In this document: one piece after another, positions 45,396 to 55,407 of the stretch | Numbering within the stretch: the first letter of the stretch is position 1 | How the letters are laid out: the number at the start of each line of letters is the position of its first letter | Source of the DNA: Schlesneria sp. DSM 10557 | GTDB lineage: Bacteria > Planctomycetota > Planctomycetia > Planctomycetales > Planctomycetaceae | Assembly (NCBI RefSeq): GCF_041860085.1 | Contig: NZ_CP124747.1 | Location: forward strand, 6,595,001 to 6,659,000 | DNA: 64,000 bases | Direction of reading: 5' to 3' | Translations under genes and position numbers: made by a program | The notes under the pieces: model-generated | What the model saw: the letters and a program-made list of their open reading frames with translations, nothing else | Databases searched by the model: none | Told to the model about the DNA's origin: nothing

Positions 45396-47693
45396 ATGAA
45401 AATGCTTAAACAGTTCCGGCATTTCACTTTTCTCTCTGTTCCAGCCGTTCTGGCTGGGGGAGCTGCAGGCGTCGCTCCTGCCATGCCGTCGCTGCTGCGT
45501 GCGACGACGGTCTCTGCTGCAGAGGCCGTTCCGGCAGAAACCGCAAGTGCGGTCGCTCCTGCGAATCAATTGAAGGAGCTCAGCGCAGCGACGTCGGACG
45601 GGGGGACACCCGTCGGCACGACAGAAGGTGCTGCTACGGGGGAGGCGTCAACTTCTCCCGCAATTCCTGTGATCACGCCGTTACCTCTGACAGATCCCCG
45701 GTCCATTTCGGCGCAGGAAGTTGCTGCGGAAGTGGACCGTCAAATCCTGGCGGAACTGGAGCGTGCCGGAATACAGGCGGCCGAGCTGTGCAACGACGAA
45801 GATTTCCTGCGCCGGGCCTCGCTCGACATTGCGGGGCAGTTGCCCAGTCCGGCGGACGTTCACGCCTTTCGGAGCGAATCCGATCCCGCAAAACGGGCTG
45901 CACTGATTGAGCGATTGCTGGCTTCGCCTGAGTTCGGGCTGAACTGGGGAAGGTACTGGCGGGACGTGATCTATTTTCGTGCCACCGAACAGCGGTCTCG
46001 ACTGAATCAGGAAGAATTCACGACCTGGATGGCCGCACAGTGGAACAATAGCGTCGGGTGGAATGCCACCGTCACCTCGATGCTGACCGCGACGGGGAAT
46101 GTGCTGGAGCATCCGGAAACGGCATTAATCTTCGCGCAGGGAGCACACACGGAAGACGTCGCGGCGGAAGCCTGTCGCGTCTTTCTGGGAATCCAGCTCC
46201 AGTGTGCCAATTGTCACGACCATCCGACGGACATCTGGAAGCGCGAGCAGTTTCATCAGCTTGCCGCCTACTTTCCTCGAATTGCCGAGCGACGCGTGAC
46301 GAAAGGGAAGCCCGAGTTTGAGATTGCTTCGGTCAATACAGAGAACCGTCGAGCGGAACTGATACGCGATTACCCGGATCTGTTCGTGCGTCAGTTCGAC
46401 CGCAACAACGATGACAAGCTTTCGCGAGAAGAGCTTGAGAAAGGTCCTAAACGTGTCAGCAAGAAGCTGGCTGCCGCTTTGCAGGCTCGCGCGGCCGAAC
46501 TGAAAGCCGATTCGGGCGTGGAGATGGATGCGGAATCAATGCAGAGTGAGTCGATGGAAGCTGCTCCAAAAGAGAAGCGCAAGGGAGCGAAGAAAAAAGC
46601 CGCCCAGATGGCGAACGCTGCAATGGCCCGGGACCAGATGGCCCAGGACAAAGTGGACGCGGGGGCGATGAAGAAGGCGGGGCTGGCGGCTCCGAAGCTC
46701 AATGCCAAGCAGATTGACCGCCTCTTCGAGGTGGGAGATACGAACAAGGACGGAGACCTGACGATCGACGAGATCAAGGCTTCTCAACCGCCGCAGAACA
46801 AGCGGCGTGGGGCGACCGAACACCATATGTCGAACCTGCTGAATCCCGAATCCGAAGGGGAACTGATCGATCCCAAATTCTTCATTGATGGTTCGAGTTT
46901 ACCGCACGGCCAGACTGACGAAGAGCGACGCAAGGCGGTCGCGGAAGCGTTTGTTTCACCCAACAATCCCTGGTTTGCGAGAGCGATTGTCAACCGCGTC
47001 TGGGCAGAGATGCTGGGCGAGGGCTTCTACATGCCGATCGACGACCTGGGGCCGGCTCGAACGCCCCGTTACCCGGAGGTGTTGGATCTGCTGTGCGTCA
47101 ACTTCGTGAAGAATGACTACGATCCCAAGTGGCTGGTCCGGACCATCGCGAACACGGCAACTTACCAGCGGAAGATCAGGTCCAAATCGGTCTCCGAGAC
47201 TGAGCTTCCGTTTGCCTCCGCAACTCCGGTTCCGCTCCGTTCTGACATCATCTTTAATTCGCTGGCACAGGTATTCAGTCTGACCGACGACGAGATGGGG
47301 GGACGAAACGCCAAAGCCGCGAAAGACAAACCTCGCAGCTATGCACAGTCTCCCCGTTTTCAGTTCGATGCTCTGTTTGGTTCTGACCCGTCAGTACCGA
47401 AAGAGGATGTGACCGGGACGATTCCTCAGTCTCTGATGATGATGAACTCACGTGTGTTCCGCGCGGGAATGTCGGCCAAGGGGGGAACCCGGTTAGCGAA
47501 GATCCTCAAAGAACATCGGGATAACACGGCCGCACTGAAAGAACTTTACCTGGTGACGCTGTCGCGGGAACCGTCAGAGGAAGAACTTCGCATCTGCACG
47601 CAGTACATCGCAGACGTGAAGGCGCGTCCCGAAGCGTTCGAAGACCTGATGTGGAGTCTGCTGAACTCAAGCGAATTCATTTCGCGGCGGTAA
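45396..47693 (+). CDS. DUF1549/DUF1553 protein with two inserted EF-hands
   Basis: 765 residues. A signal-like N-terminus is followed by an Ala-rich linker. DUF1549 spans about 100-300, ending in the CxxCH signature QCANCHDHPTDIWKREQFH near 268, a heme-c-like motif conserved in the family. Two EF-hand loops, DRNNDDKLSREEL (~334) and DTNKDGDLTIDEI (~447), flank an Ala/Lys-rich helical stretch. DUF1553 then runs ~500-760 (NPWFARAIVNRVWAEMLG, QSLMMMNS). It is followed by a DUF1501 gene, the usual partner. Function of the pair is unproven; it is predicted to be exported. Confidence 0.92.
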   Translation: MKMLKQFRHFTFLSVPAVLAGGAAGVAPAMPSLLRATTVSAAEAVPAETASAVAPANQLKELSAATSDGGTPVGTTEGAATGEASTSPAIPVITPLPLTDPRSISAQEVAAEVDRQILAELERAGIQAAELCNDEDFLRRASLDIAGQLPSPADVHAFRSESDPAKRAALIERLLASPEFGLNWGRYWRDVIYFRATEQRSRLNQEEFTTWMAAQWNNSVGWNATVTSMLTATGNVLEHPETALIFAQGAHTEDVAAEACRVFLGIQLQCANCHDHPTDIWKREQFHQLAAYFPRIAERRVTKGKPEFEIASVNTENRRAELIRDYPDLFVRQFDRNNDDKLSREELEKGPKRVSKKLAAALQARAAELKADSGVEMDAESMQSESMEAAPKEKRKGAKKKAAQMANAAMARDQMAQDKVDAGAMKKAGLAAPKLNAKQIDRLFEVGDTNKDGDLTIDEIKASQPPQNKRRGATEHHMSNLLNPESEGELIDPKFFIDGSSLPHGQTDEERRKAVAEAFVSPNNPWFARAIVNRVWAEMLGEGFYMPIDDLGPARTPRYPEVLDLLCVNFVKNDYDPKWLVRTIANTATYQRKIRSKSVSETELPFASATPVPLRSDIIFNSLAQVFSLTDDEMGGRNAKAAKDKPRSYAQSPRFQFDALFGSDPSVPKEDVTGTIPQSLMMMNSRVFRAGMSAKGGTRLAKILKEHRDNTAALKELYLVTLSREPSEEELRICTQYIADVKARPEAFEDLMWSLLNSSEFISRR

Positions 47694-47698
47694 CCCTC

Positions 47699-47730
47699 AG
47701 GAAGTGGCGGATCGGCAGATGCCACTTCCT
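47699..47730 (+). terminator. Hairpin between the DUF1549 and DUF1501 genes
   Basis: AGGAAGTGGC (47699-47708) pairs exactly with GCCACTTCCT (47721-47730). Only a weak pyrimidine run follows, so partial read-through into the DUF1501 gene is likely. Confidence 0.5.
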
Positions 47731-47844
47731 CTCTGTCACGGCCCGCTGAAGCAGCAGTCACGGCCGGTGCCATGACTGACAGAGCAGAAATTCACGTGAG
47801 ATCGAGCCTCATAGAGTATCACGAAATTTGCATTCGTTCGGAGA

Positions 47845-49149
47845 ATGATGATGGATCAGTTGACCTGGCATGAACGTGTATCACTCGACCGCCAGACGGT
47901 TTCTCGCAGAAGTTTTCTTTACGGTGCCTCAGCGGTTGCGGCTGCGACGGGGATCAATTTTCGCGACGTCATGTCGCTGCGCGCGGACGAACTGCGTAAG
48001 CAGGGAAAAGCGATGATCCTGCTGTTCATGCAGGGTGGGCCGTCCCAGTTGGAGACGTTTGATCCCAAACCCGGAACCGAGAATGGAGGGCCGACCACCG
48101 CGATCAGTACGACTGTCTCGGGAATTCAAATCGCAGAAGGGTGGGAACGGACTGCACAACAGATGCAGGACATCGCCATCATCCGTTCGATGACGAACAA
48201 AGAGGGAGAACATCAACGAGCCTCGTACCAGATGCACACCGGGTACATCCCGTCCGGTTCGGTGAAGCACCCTTCGCTGGGGGCCTGCATTGCTCAGGAA
48301 CTGGCGCCGAAGGACCGCGAACTCCCTGCCGTCGTGACGATCGGAGACCGGGGAACTTATGGTACAGGAGCCGGATTTCTCGGCGTGGACTATGAACCCT
48401 TCCAGGTGGTCGGTCGCAGCATCGGTGTCGTGCCGGACAATATTTCCCCGATCATCGGTGAGAAGCGGTTCACTCGGCGGCAAGGTCTGCTCGATCGACT
48501 GGAAGGGGAGTTTGCGGCACGGGGGGGAGAAACGGTTGTCAGCAATCACCGGCGTGTGTACGACAAATCCGCCAAGTTGGTCCTGTCACCTCTCACCACC
48601 ACGTTCGATCTCAGCCAGGAATCGGCGGAAACAAAAGAACGCTATGGGGATTCTGAATTTGGCAAAGGCTGCTTACTGGCTCGTCGTCTGATTGAAGCGG
48701 GAGTCACGTTTGTCGAAGTGCGCCTGGGGGGCTGGGATACGCACCAGGAAGTCTTTTCCGGAGTGAAGAGTCTGGCAGGTAAATGCGATCCTGCCTTGGC
48801 CGCGTTGATTTCGGATCTCAAAGAGCGTGGCCTGCTGGATTCGACGCTCGTGATGTGGACGGGTGAGTTTGGGCGTACACCGAAAATTAATCCGCGAACA
48901 GGACGGGATCACTGGCCACGCAACTTCAACGCTCTGCTGGCCGGGGGCGGAATCAAGGGGGGGCAGGTCATCGGGGAGTCCGCCGCAAACGGAATCGGAG
49001 TCGCCAGCGATCCAGTCACCGTTCCTGATCTCTTCCAGACAATCTGTACGGCACTGGAAGTGAACCCGGCAAAAGAGAACATGAGTCCGATCGGGCGACC
49101 GCTGAAGATCGTCGATGGAGGAAAACCCGTTTCCAAGCTGTTCGGGTGA
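47845..49149 (+). CDS. DUF1501 (sulfatase-like) protein
   Basis: 434 residues. Three ATGs in a row (47845, 47848, 47851) follow GGAG; the third has the better spacing. Tat-type motif SRRSFLYGASAVAAATG near residue 20. Family marks are FMQGGPSQLETFDPKPG near 60, [26 protein letters not shown] near 275-300, GEFGRTPK near 345 and GRDHWP just after. It forms the customary pair with the DUF1549/1553 gene 151 bp upstream. Predicted exported; substrate unknown. Confidence 0.93.
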   Translation: MMMDQLTWHERVSLDRQTVSRRSFLYGASAVAAATGINFRDVMSLRADELRKQGKAMILLFMQGGPSQLETFDPKPGTENGGPTTAISTTVSGIQIAEGWERTAQQMQDIAIIRSMTNKEGEHQRASYQMHTGYIPSGSVKHPSLGACIAQELAPKDRELPAVVTIGDRGTYGTGAGFLGVDYEPFQVVGRSIGVVPDNISPIIGEKRFTRRQGLLDRLEGEFAARGGETVVSNHRRVYDKSAKLVLSPLTTTFDLSQESAETKERYGDSEFGKGCLLARRLIEAGVTFVEVRLGGWDTHQEVFSGVKSLAGKCDPALAALISDLKERGLLDSTLVMWTGEFGRTPKINPRTGRDHWPRNFNALLAGGGIKGGQVIGESAANGIGVASDPVTVPDLFQTICTALEVNPAKENMSPIGRPLKIVDGGKPVSKLFG

Positions 49150-49178
49150 GTTGCTTGGGTTTCGCCGCAGCAGGGGGA

Positions 49179-49202
49179 CCCGCCGGATTGCGGCGGGTTT
49201 TC
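49179..49202 (+). terminator. Rho-independent terminator after the DUF1501 gene
   Basis: CCCGCCG (49179-49185) pairs with CGGCGGG (49191-49197), loop GATTG, followed by TTTTCC. It lies 30 bp past the stop. Confidence 0.75.
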
Positions 49203-49449
49203 CCTGTGATTCCCCACAAGTTGCACTCGCATGCTACCAGAGTCAGAGCTCTGGAAGACCCGGGCGACGTGTAAAGTGGTGCGCGTTATTGCGATAGCTA
49301 ACAGCGCGCGGAGCCCCGTGAGTTCTGTGCGGAATGATTTCTCGGTCCGTTGCCGAAGGGGTCGGCGTTGGCCCGCGCGAATGAGAGCGAAACCCCAAGG
49401 CAAGGTTAGGCGGTTTTCCTGACGAATCAGTCGAGGGCGCTCTGGTTTT

Positions 49450-50067
49450 TCAAGCAGCGTTGGAAGCGCGCCGTCGTCGTGCTGCGAGGTAACACCCGAG
49501 TCCGCCCAGTCCCACGAGGGCTGCTGTTGACGGTTCAGGAACGGGGGTGACCGTCGTGGTGACTCCGACCAGATCGTCGTAGATCAGAGTCATGAAGCCG
49601 TCGATCGTGAGCAGTTCCAGGGTAGTTTCGATACTGCCCACGTAGCCCGAAAATTGGGTGGGAGTGACAGCATCCCCAAAAATGTCAGGAGTCGCCGTGG
49701 TGTACATCGGCGCGAAGGCATAATCACCATAGAGCATGGCAATGTAGACGGGTTCTTCTGTTACCTCGGCTGTCGGATCGGTGAAGACGACGTCGAAGTA
49801 GAATGGATCCAGCTCTGTGTAAGTGACTCCATTGATCGTGGCAGTAATGCGGTAAGGCAGATAGACCCCGCCGCCGACGTTCCAGGCATAAGCCCAGTCA
49901 TCGAAGACGGCGGTAACTTCAAATGCGGATCCCGCCAGATCGTTGTTGAACGGGTCGACGCTTCCTTCCGCCAGCACACCTTCGTACTTGAGTTGCAGAA
50001 ATCCGGCCTGCAGGGGGCCACTGAAGAGTGCGACCGCAAACCCCAGCACGCAAATCAGATGCTTCAT
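49450..50067 (-). CDS. PEP-CTERM sorted exported protein
   Basis: 205 residues. Signal peptide (MKHLICVLGFAVALFSGPLQ) at the start and a classic PEP-CTERM tail at the end: PVPEPSTAALVGLGGLGCYL and then an Arg cluster. The body is beta-rich with many Tyr/Phe and no known catalytic motif. Family knowledge: the tail is cut by an exosortase and the protein goes to the cell surface or matrix. No exosortase gene is in the window. A single gene on the minus strand, convergent with the DUF1501 gene. Confidence 0.9.
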   Translation of the reverse strand: MKHLICVLGFAVALFSGPLQAGFLQLKYEGVLAEGSVDPFNNDLAGSAFEVTAVFDDWAYAWNVGGGVYLPYRITATINGVTYTELDPFYFDVVFTDPTAEVTEEPVYIAMLYGDYAFAPMYTTATPDIFGDAVTPTQFSGYVGSIETTLELLTIDGFMTLIYDDLVGVTTTVTPVPEPSTAALVGLGGLGCYLAARRRRASNAA

Positions 50068-50374
50068 CTCGACCGTATCCTTCTCGTTTCAGCAAGGCGA
50101 ATCGAACCCGGAACTTCCACAGAACGGTTGTGCTATGTGTCTTATTTCTCCCAAACTACCAGTGTCGACGCCTTGAAAACAGTGGCAATAGGCGCAATTC
50201 GCAGGACTCAGATTCCGACTGCGGTACGAATCCGCAAGATCGTCACGACCGGGACGCACGTCGATCATCGCAGTTCAACCGGGTGCCATTGAGAGAGCCG
50301 GAAACAATGATTTCCGGACATCGCGAAAGCAGCGATTCACGCTGCACGTGCGATAACGAAGAATGAAAAGAGAA
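50068..50374. other. Gene-free stretch PEP-CTERM gene / tRNA-Val
   Basis: About 305 bases with no supported gene. It is the leader region of the PEP-CTERM gene and the 3' flank of tRNA-Val; no terminator is evident. Confidence 0.4.
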
Positions 50375-50447
<73 letters not shown>

Positions 50448-50560
50448 TTTGAGTTTTGGCCGGCTGGATTTTTGAATTTCATCCAGCGGGATGCGGTCAA
50501 TTTGTATCCGTTGACGCGGGTGTCGGCAAGGAAGAGGCCCCGGCGATTGGCGAGGTTCGC

Positions 50561-50602
50561 GCCATCTGGTCGGATTTCTTGTGCACAATCCGACCAGATG
50601 GC
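50561..50602. repeat. Perfect 16-bp inverted repeat
   Basis: GCCATCTGGTCGGATT (50561-50576) and its exact complement (50587-50602) around a 10-base loop. It lies between the 3' end of the aldo/keto reductase gene and the upstream side of tRNA-Val, both on the minus strand. No T-run follows on either strand. Confidence 0.75.
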
Positions 50603-50710
50603 TGGGTTCGATACGGGCAAGTTCCCTGCGCGGATGCAGAGGGCTTCGCTGAGATTGGTTGAAATGGTACTCGACTTACCGCTTGTGACGGCTCGTCTGA
50701 TCGCGACCAA

Positions 50711-51682
50711 TTATTGCGACCAACTGGTGGGCTGGCGCACCCAGCGGTGCTCTTTCAATTGCTCACGAAGTGAACTGGGCAAGGTTCCGGCGTCACTGGT
50801 CGCAAGATTCGCTTCGACATTTCGCACGGATCTCATTCCTGGGATCACGGTCGAGACGGCCGGATGTGAGAACGAGAATCGAAGTGCCATTTGTGCCATC
50901 GTCATTCCGGCGGGGATGAGGGAGCGAAGGGCGTCTGCTCGATCCACACTGGCATTCAGATTTTCGGGGACGAAGTAGGTACTGCGCCAGTCTTCCTTGG
51001 GCCAGGTGGAAGACTTGGTCAAGGTTCCGGTGAGCGTTCCTTCGTCGAACGGGACACGGGCGATGACTGCCACGTCATGTTTCTGGCAGGCCGGGAACAA
51101 TTCGTCTTCCGGGTTCTGATCGAAGATGTTGTAGATGACCTGGACGGCGTCGATCAGTCCACTCTTCACCGCCTCGATCCCGTTCCAGGGTTCCCAGCGA
51201 TTGAGGCTGATGCCGATGGCCTGGAAAAGCCCCTGTGCCTTGAGATCGGTCATCTTGTGATACCAGCGATCATCGCGCAGCCAGCGATCCTCCCACGTAT
51301 GAAACTGCATGAGATCAAACGAAGCGAGTCCGGAATTCTTCAGACTGGAGGTGACGTACTCTTCGATGTGCTCAGGGGGAAAGCAGTCGTCGAGTGAATA
51401 TTCGCGGCGGCTGGGCCACTGAAAGTTTTTCGGAGGGATTTTTGTGGCTGTGTAGAGCTTCCTGTCAGGAAAAGCACGGACCAGATCACCCAGGATGGCT
51501 TCGCTTTTCCCGGCGCCATAGCCCCAGGCGGTGTCGAAAAAATTACAGCCCAGTTCCACTGAGCGGTGCAGGGCGCGGTTCACTTCGTTCAGGTCGGAAC
51601 CGGTCCAGCCGGCCATGCCCCACATTCCGTATCCGATTTCGCTGACTTGCCAGTCGGTTCGTCCGAATCGTCGATATTTCAT
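50711..51682 (-). CDS. Aldo/keto reductase
   Basis: 323 residues from ATG 51682, with AAAGGAGG upstream; the open frame runs on to 51817 but carries no family residues. NADPH-dependent carbonyl reductase of the TIM-barrel AKR family. The catalytic tetrad is visible: Asp and Tyr in FFDTAWGYGAGKSEAIL (~50-65), Lys in TATKIPP (~85) and His in QFHTWED (~130). The C-terminal RFSFSHPAVSTVIPGMRSVRNVEAN is the cofactor-binding signature. Single gene; substrate not predictable. Confidence 0.94.
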   Translation of the reverse strand: MKYRRFGRTDWQVSEIGYGMWGMAGWTGSDLNEVNRALHRSVELGCNFFDTAWGYGAGKSEAILGDLVRAFPDRKLYTATKIPPKNFQWPSRREYSLDDCFPPEHIEEYVTSSLKNSGLASFDLMQFHTWEDRWLRDDRWYHKMTDLKAQGLFQAIGISLNRWEPWNGIEAVKSGLIDAVQVIYNIFDQNPEDELFPACQKHDVAVIARVPFDEGTLTGTLTKSSTWPKEDWRSTYFVPENLNASVDRADALRSLIPAGMTMAQMALRFSFSHPAVSTVIPGMRSVRNVEANLATSDAGTLPSSLREQLKEHRWVRQPTSWSQ

Positions 51683-52002
51683 AGACCCTGAGGCCTCCTT
51701 TGAATTCGTCGTCGATGAAAAATTGCAGGATGCGAAGAGGGAGCAAATGTGTCGCAGAGGGTGGCTTCTGGGACCGACAGCGGCTTCCCGACGGCTAGGT
51801 GATAACCGTCGCGTCAACTGAAGTAAAGCAGGGGGATTTCCTGACTTACTGACGTCCAGGTCCTGTCAGTCCAAGTCACGTTGGAAGGGGAGCCTGAATC
51901 GCTGACTTTGACAGGGCTGGAAATGTCGCTTTTCTCACAAGATTGATAGCATACCCGACGAAAATTGAGGGTGGAGCACCTGGAAAGCGAGCGGAGACGA
52001 CG

Positions 52003-53487
52003 ATGCTGATTGGTTGCGTAGTTGTGTACATGATGATCACGGTTGCGATTGGCATTTACGCATCGACTCGTGTGCAGAGTTCCAAAGACTTCATGGTGGC
52101 AGGACGATCGTTGCCGCTGTACATGAACTTTGCCTGCGTTTTCGCGACCTGGTTTGGGGCCGAGACTGTTCTTTCCGTCTCATCCAAGTTTGCTCACGGT
52201 GGGTTGACCACGGTCTCGGGCGACCCCTTCGGAGCCTCACTCTGTCTGATTCTGGTCGCGTTCTTCTTTGCCCGCACGTTCTACCGCATGGAATTGATGA
52301 CGATTGGCGACTACTACCACCTGCGATATGGAAAATTTGTTGAGATTGTCACGTCGCTGGGGATTGCCAGTTCCTACCTCGGCTGGACGACCGCTCAACT
52401 TTCCGCATTGGGACTGGTCATCAACGTTCTTTTCCCGGCGATCACTTTGAACCAGGCGATTCTGATTGGTGCGGTCATTGTGACCGTGTACACGATGTTT
52501 GGTGGAATGTGGTCAGTTGCCCTGACAGACGTGGTCCAGACGGCAGCGATTGCGATTGGGCTTCTGGTTGTGGCGTATATTCTTGGCCACAAGGCGGGGG
52601 GGATTGACCACGTCTTCGCAGAGGCTTCAAGTCAGGGGAAACTGAACCTTTTCCCGCAAGCCAAAACTGCTGCGTGGATGGTTTTCCTGGGTGAGTTCAT
52701 CACGATGTCGCTTGGATCGATTCCTCAACAGGACGTGTTTCAGCGTGTGACGAGTGCCAGGAATGAACGGACGGCCATGATTGGAACGATGATGGGAGGT
52801 GTTTTCTACTTCCTGTTTGCATTCGTACCGATGTTCATCGCATTCGCCGCGACCATGGTCGATGCCAGTTTTCTCACTCAGTTCGAGGCGGCGGGCGAAC
52901 GCGAGGTCCAGAAACTGCTGCCGACTCTGATCTTGAAAGAGATGCCGATCTGGTGTCAGGTGTTGTTCTTTGGCGCGGTCCTCTCGGCCATTTTGTCGAC
53001 CGCCAGCGGAACATTGCTCGCGCCTGCGAGTTTGCTGACGGAAAACGTGCTGAACCCGATCACCAAGGATTTCAGTGATAAGTCGCTGTTGTGGCTGCTG
53101 CGCGTCATTCTGATCATCGTTTCGGTTGTTTCGACCTTGATTGCCGTCAATTCCAACAAGACGATGTATGACATGGTCGAAGGGGGCTATCAGGTGACGC
53201 TGGTGGTCGCCTTTGTGCCGCTGGTCTGTGGCATCTACTGGAAACGGGCCACGACACAGGGGGCGATTTTCTCAATTCTGCTGGGCGTTCCGGTCTGGCT
53301 GGGGACGGAATACATCTACTCCGAAGAGAGCGAGCAGATCTGGCGCAACGTTCCGTCGCACCTTTACGGTCTGATGGCGTCGTTCCTGGGGATGTGGATC
53401 GGATCCTCCATGCCGAATTGGATCAAGCACCGTGTGGCCGATCCTGCTGCTCTGGCAAATCGACGCAGTTCAGCGATGGGGCACTGA
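52003..53487 (+). CDS. Sodium:solute symporter (SSS family)
   Basis: 494 residues from ATG 52003; the open frame extends to 51943. About 13 membrane helices as in PutP/SGLT. The SSS marks are present: SSKDFMVAGRSLPLYMNF near 30, ATWFGAETVLS near 52, and FGAVLSAILSTASGTLLAPASLL near 330-350, the Na2-site/core signature. Likely imports an organic solute with sodium. It is separated from the convergent propeller gene by a strong two-way terminator. Confidence 0.93.
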   Translation: MLIGCVVVYMMITVAIGIYASTRVQSSKDFMVAGRSLPLYMNFACVFATWFGAETVLSVSSKFAHGGLTTVSGDPFGASLCLILVAFFFARTFYRMELMTIGDYYHLRYGKFVEIVTSLGIASSYLGWTTAQLSALGLVINVLFPAITLNQAILIGAVIVTVYTMFGGMWSVALTDVVQTAAIAIGLLVVAYILGHKAGGIDHVFAEASSQGKLNLFPQAKTAAWMVFLGEFITMSLGSIPQQDVFQRVTSARNERTAMIGTMMGGVFYFLFAFVPMFIAFAATMVDASFLTQFEAAGEREVQKLLPTLILKEMPIWCQVLFFGAVLSAILSTASGTLLAPASLLTENVLNPITKDFSDKSLLWLLRVILIIVSVVSTLIAVNSNKTMYDMVEGGYQVTLVVAFVPLVCGIYWKRATTQGAIFSILLGVPVWLGTEYIYSEESEQIWRNVPSHLYGLMASFLGMWIGSSMPNWIKHRVADPAALANRRSSAMGH

Positions 53488-53905
53488 TCGTTTTGCCGTT
53501 GCGGCAAAGTGCGACTGTTCGTGCGGCGAGGAGGCACGCTCTGCTGCTCGCTCCGTGCAGGGAATTTTTGTTGGCGAGTCACCTGGCCCGTGTGGTAACG
53601 GAGCGGTCAACGTCGACCGTGGGATCTGGTTGAGTGGGATCTGGCTGTTGCATTCGTGTGTGTGACGACTGCGCTGTCGAAACGACTTTGAATGGTGCTG
53701 GCCGGAGGTTCTACCGCGTTTGCTGGTGATCCTGTCGGAGTTGAAGAGGGCGATGCTCGATCGACCGACCGGGTCTCTTGGATGGAGGCGGAACTGAATC
53801 AGTTCTGAATGCAAAAAAAGGGGAGACTTGGTTGGTGTCTCCCCTTTTTGCGTCCTGATGACGGGCCTTCGATTGTGATGATTCACTCGTCGCGAGTGTC
53901 AATCA
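53488..53905. other. Intergenic stretch with a terminator
   Basis: About 420 bases between two convergent genes. Apart from the hairpin at 53820-53849 no gene or RNA is supported. Confidence 0.5.
53820..53849. terminator. Bidirectional terminator symporter / propeller
   Basis: GGGGAGAC (53820-53827) pairs with GTCTCCCC (53837-53844); TTTTT follows and AAAAAAA precedes, so it works in both directions. Confidence 0.88.
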
Positions 53906-54913
53906 CTATGGCTTGACCCGGACCAGCTTCATGATTCGTCCCGAGACGTTCCAATCCTGGACATAGAGGTTGCCGTCTTTGTCCCAGTAGGATCCGTGAG
54001 TACCGCTGAAGATCCCTTCGATCCATTCCGATTGCGGGATGTTGTAGTTGCCCCCTTTGGTGGGATCAGGATTATGACCCAGCACCGCCATGATGGTGTT
54101 GTTTTTGTCGAGGATCACGACTCGTCCGTGCAGATCAGGAACGGAGACGTAATCACCCTGCACGGCGGCTGACGTGGGCATCCCCAGCCCGGTCACGACT
54201 TCGCCGAGGAATTCTCCTTCGAGGTCGTAGTGGACGAGGCGGCCTTTGGGCTGGTGATTTCGATCGCAGATCAGCAGGCGGGGTGGTGAATAGCGGGTAT
54301 CGAGTGTCATTCCGTGGGCCGTGTTGAACTCCTTGAGTTCGTTTCCTTTCACACCGAAGTGCTTCAGGTACTTGCCCGTTTTGTCGAACTTGAAAATGTG
54401 ATTACTTGCGTAGCCGTCTGACAGGAAAATATCACCATTGGGAGCGACGGTGATCGCGGTCGGGCTGAATTTTTCGAGCTTCAGGCCTGACTCCTGAGGG
54501 AACGGCAGCTTCAGCACGATTGCGCCGGTTTCGGCGTTGAACTTGATCCCTTCGGCGTTGGCATTGCGAGCTGCGTAGATGTACTCGCCATCGGCTTCGT
54601 CACGAATTTCGATATCGTGCATGCGACTGTATTCATCGCCGATGAACCGGCGAATGACTTTCCCCTCGGGCGAGAAGACGAACAGACCCATATCCGCGCT
54701 GGTATAGATGTTTCCAGCTTTGTCGACGACGACGCCACCATGTGTCGGACCGATGGCAGACTTTCCATCCGGACCGAGGCCCCAACCGGGGACGGTTTCA
54801 AACGTCATCAGTCCGCAGCCCATGCGGACGGGATGAGGTTTGTCGGCGGCGAGAGCCGACAGCGTCAGACTCAATGATACAAGGCAGGCGAGGCCGAAAC
54901 GAAAATACGTCAC
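53906..54913 (-). CDS. Secreted NHL-type six-bladed beta-propeller protein
   Basis: 335 residues. Signal peptide (FGLACLVSLSLTLSALAAD, ~5-23). NHL/SMP-30-like blades repeat: GVVVDKAGNIYTSAD near 60, PTAITVAPNGDIFLSDGYAS near 150, then HGMTLDTRYSPPRLLICDR and SYWDKDGNLYVQDWN near 315. The order resembles the propeller family next to peptidyl-amidating enzymes, but no copper-monooxygenase part is present. Predicted exported binding protein. It is divergent from the third DUF1501 gene, suggesting a shared control region. Confidence 0.88.
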   Translation of the reverse strand: MTYFRFGLACLVSLSLTLSALAADKPHPVRMGCGLMTFETVPGWGLGPDGKSAIGPTHGGVVVDKAGNIYTSADMGLFVFSPEGKVIRRFIGDEYSRMHDIEIRDEADGEYIYAARNANAEGIKFNAETGAIVLKLPFPQESGLKLEKFSPTAITVAPNGDIFLSDGYASNHIFKFDKTGKYLKHFGVKGNELKEFNTAHGMTLDTRYSPPRLLICDRNHQPKGRLVHYDLEGEFLGEVVTGLGMPTSAAVQGDYVSVPDLHGRVVILDKNNTIMAVLGHNPDPTKGGNYNIPQSEWIEGIFSGTHGSYWDKDGNLYVQDWNVSGRIMKLVRVKP

Positions 54914-55407
54914 GATTCAAAACTCCTCTGGGTCGTCAAACTCTGTCCTGGAATGGTCGACAAAAAACAATGAGTAAGGCTCGAAGCAATTCTGCTCCCC
55001 GACGCCATTGAAGCAGATGAGCGTCACCTGACCTTGTGGGATCACACGACGGCCAGCTTCTTCCGGTTGTAACGATTTCGCGGGGAGCAAAGTGAGTTGT
55101 TCTACTGCGATGGAGGGGTTTGTTCAATTGGCGGGTAGCGAAATCGTTGAGGCGGATGGAACCGGACACGTTCACGCGGCCAGTCCGGACCGTTGCTGAC
55201 CTGGGCTTCTGGCGACGAGTAACACGGCAGTCGCAGGCTTGATTAATCGTTCGCGATCGCGATGAGCCGTCAGCAAACGGCCGAACTTTCCGAAGGGGAA
55301 GAACTCTCCGCAAGTTGGCTCTTGCGGACTAGACTCGTTGTACGACAAAAAGAAGTGTAGAGTACATTCGACGTGCCACAGGACCGCCATGTTTGAGGAC
55401 GCCTATC
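54914..55407. other. Divergent intergenic region NHL / DUF1501
   Basis: About 490 bases. Minus-strand frames here are Arg/Ser-rich and look like shadows. It should contain both promoters; no clear sites are recognised. Confidence 0.4.
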
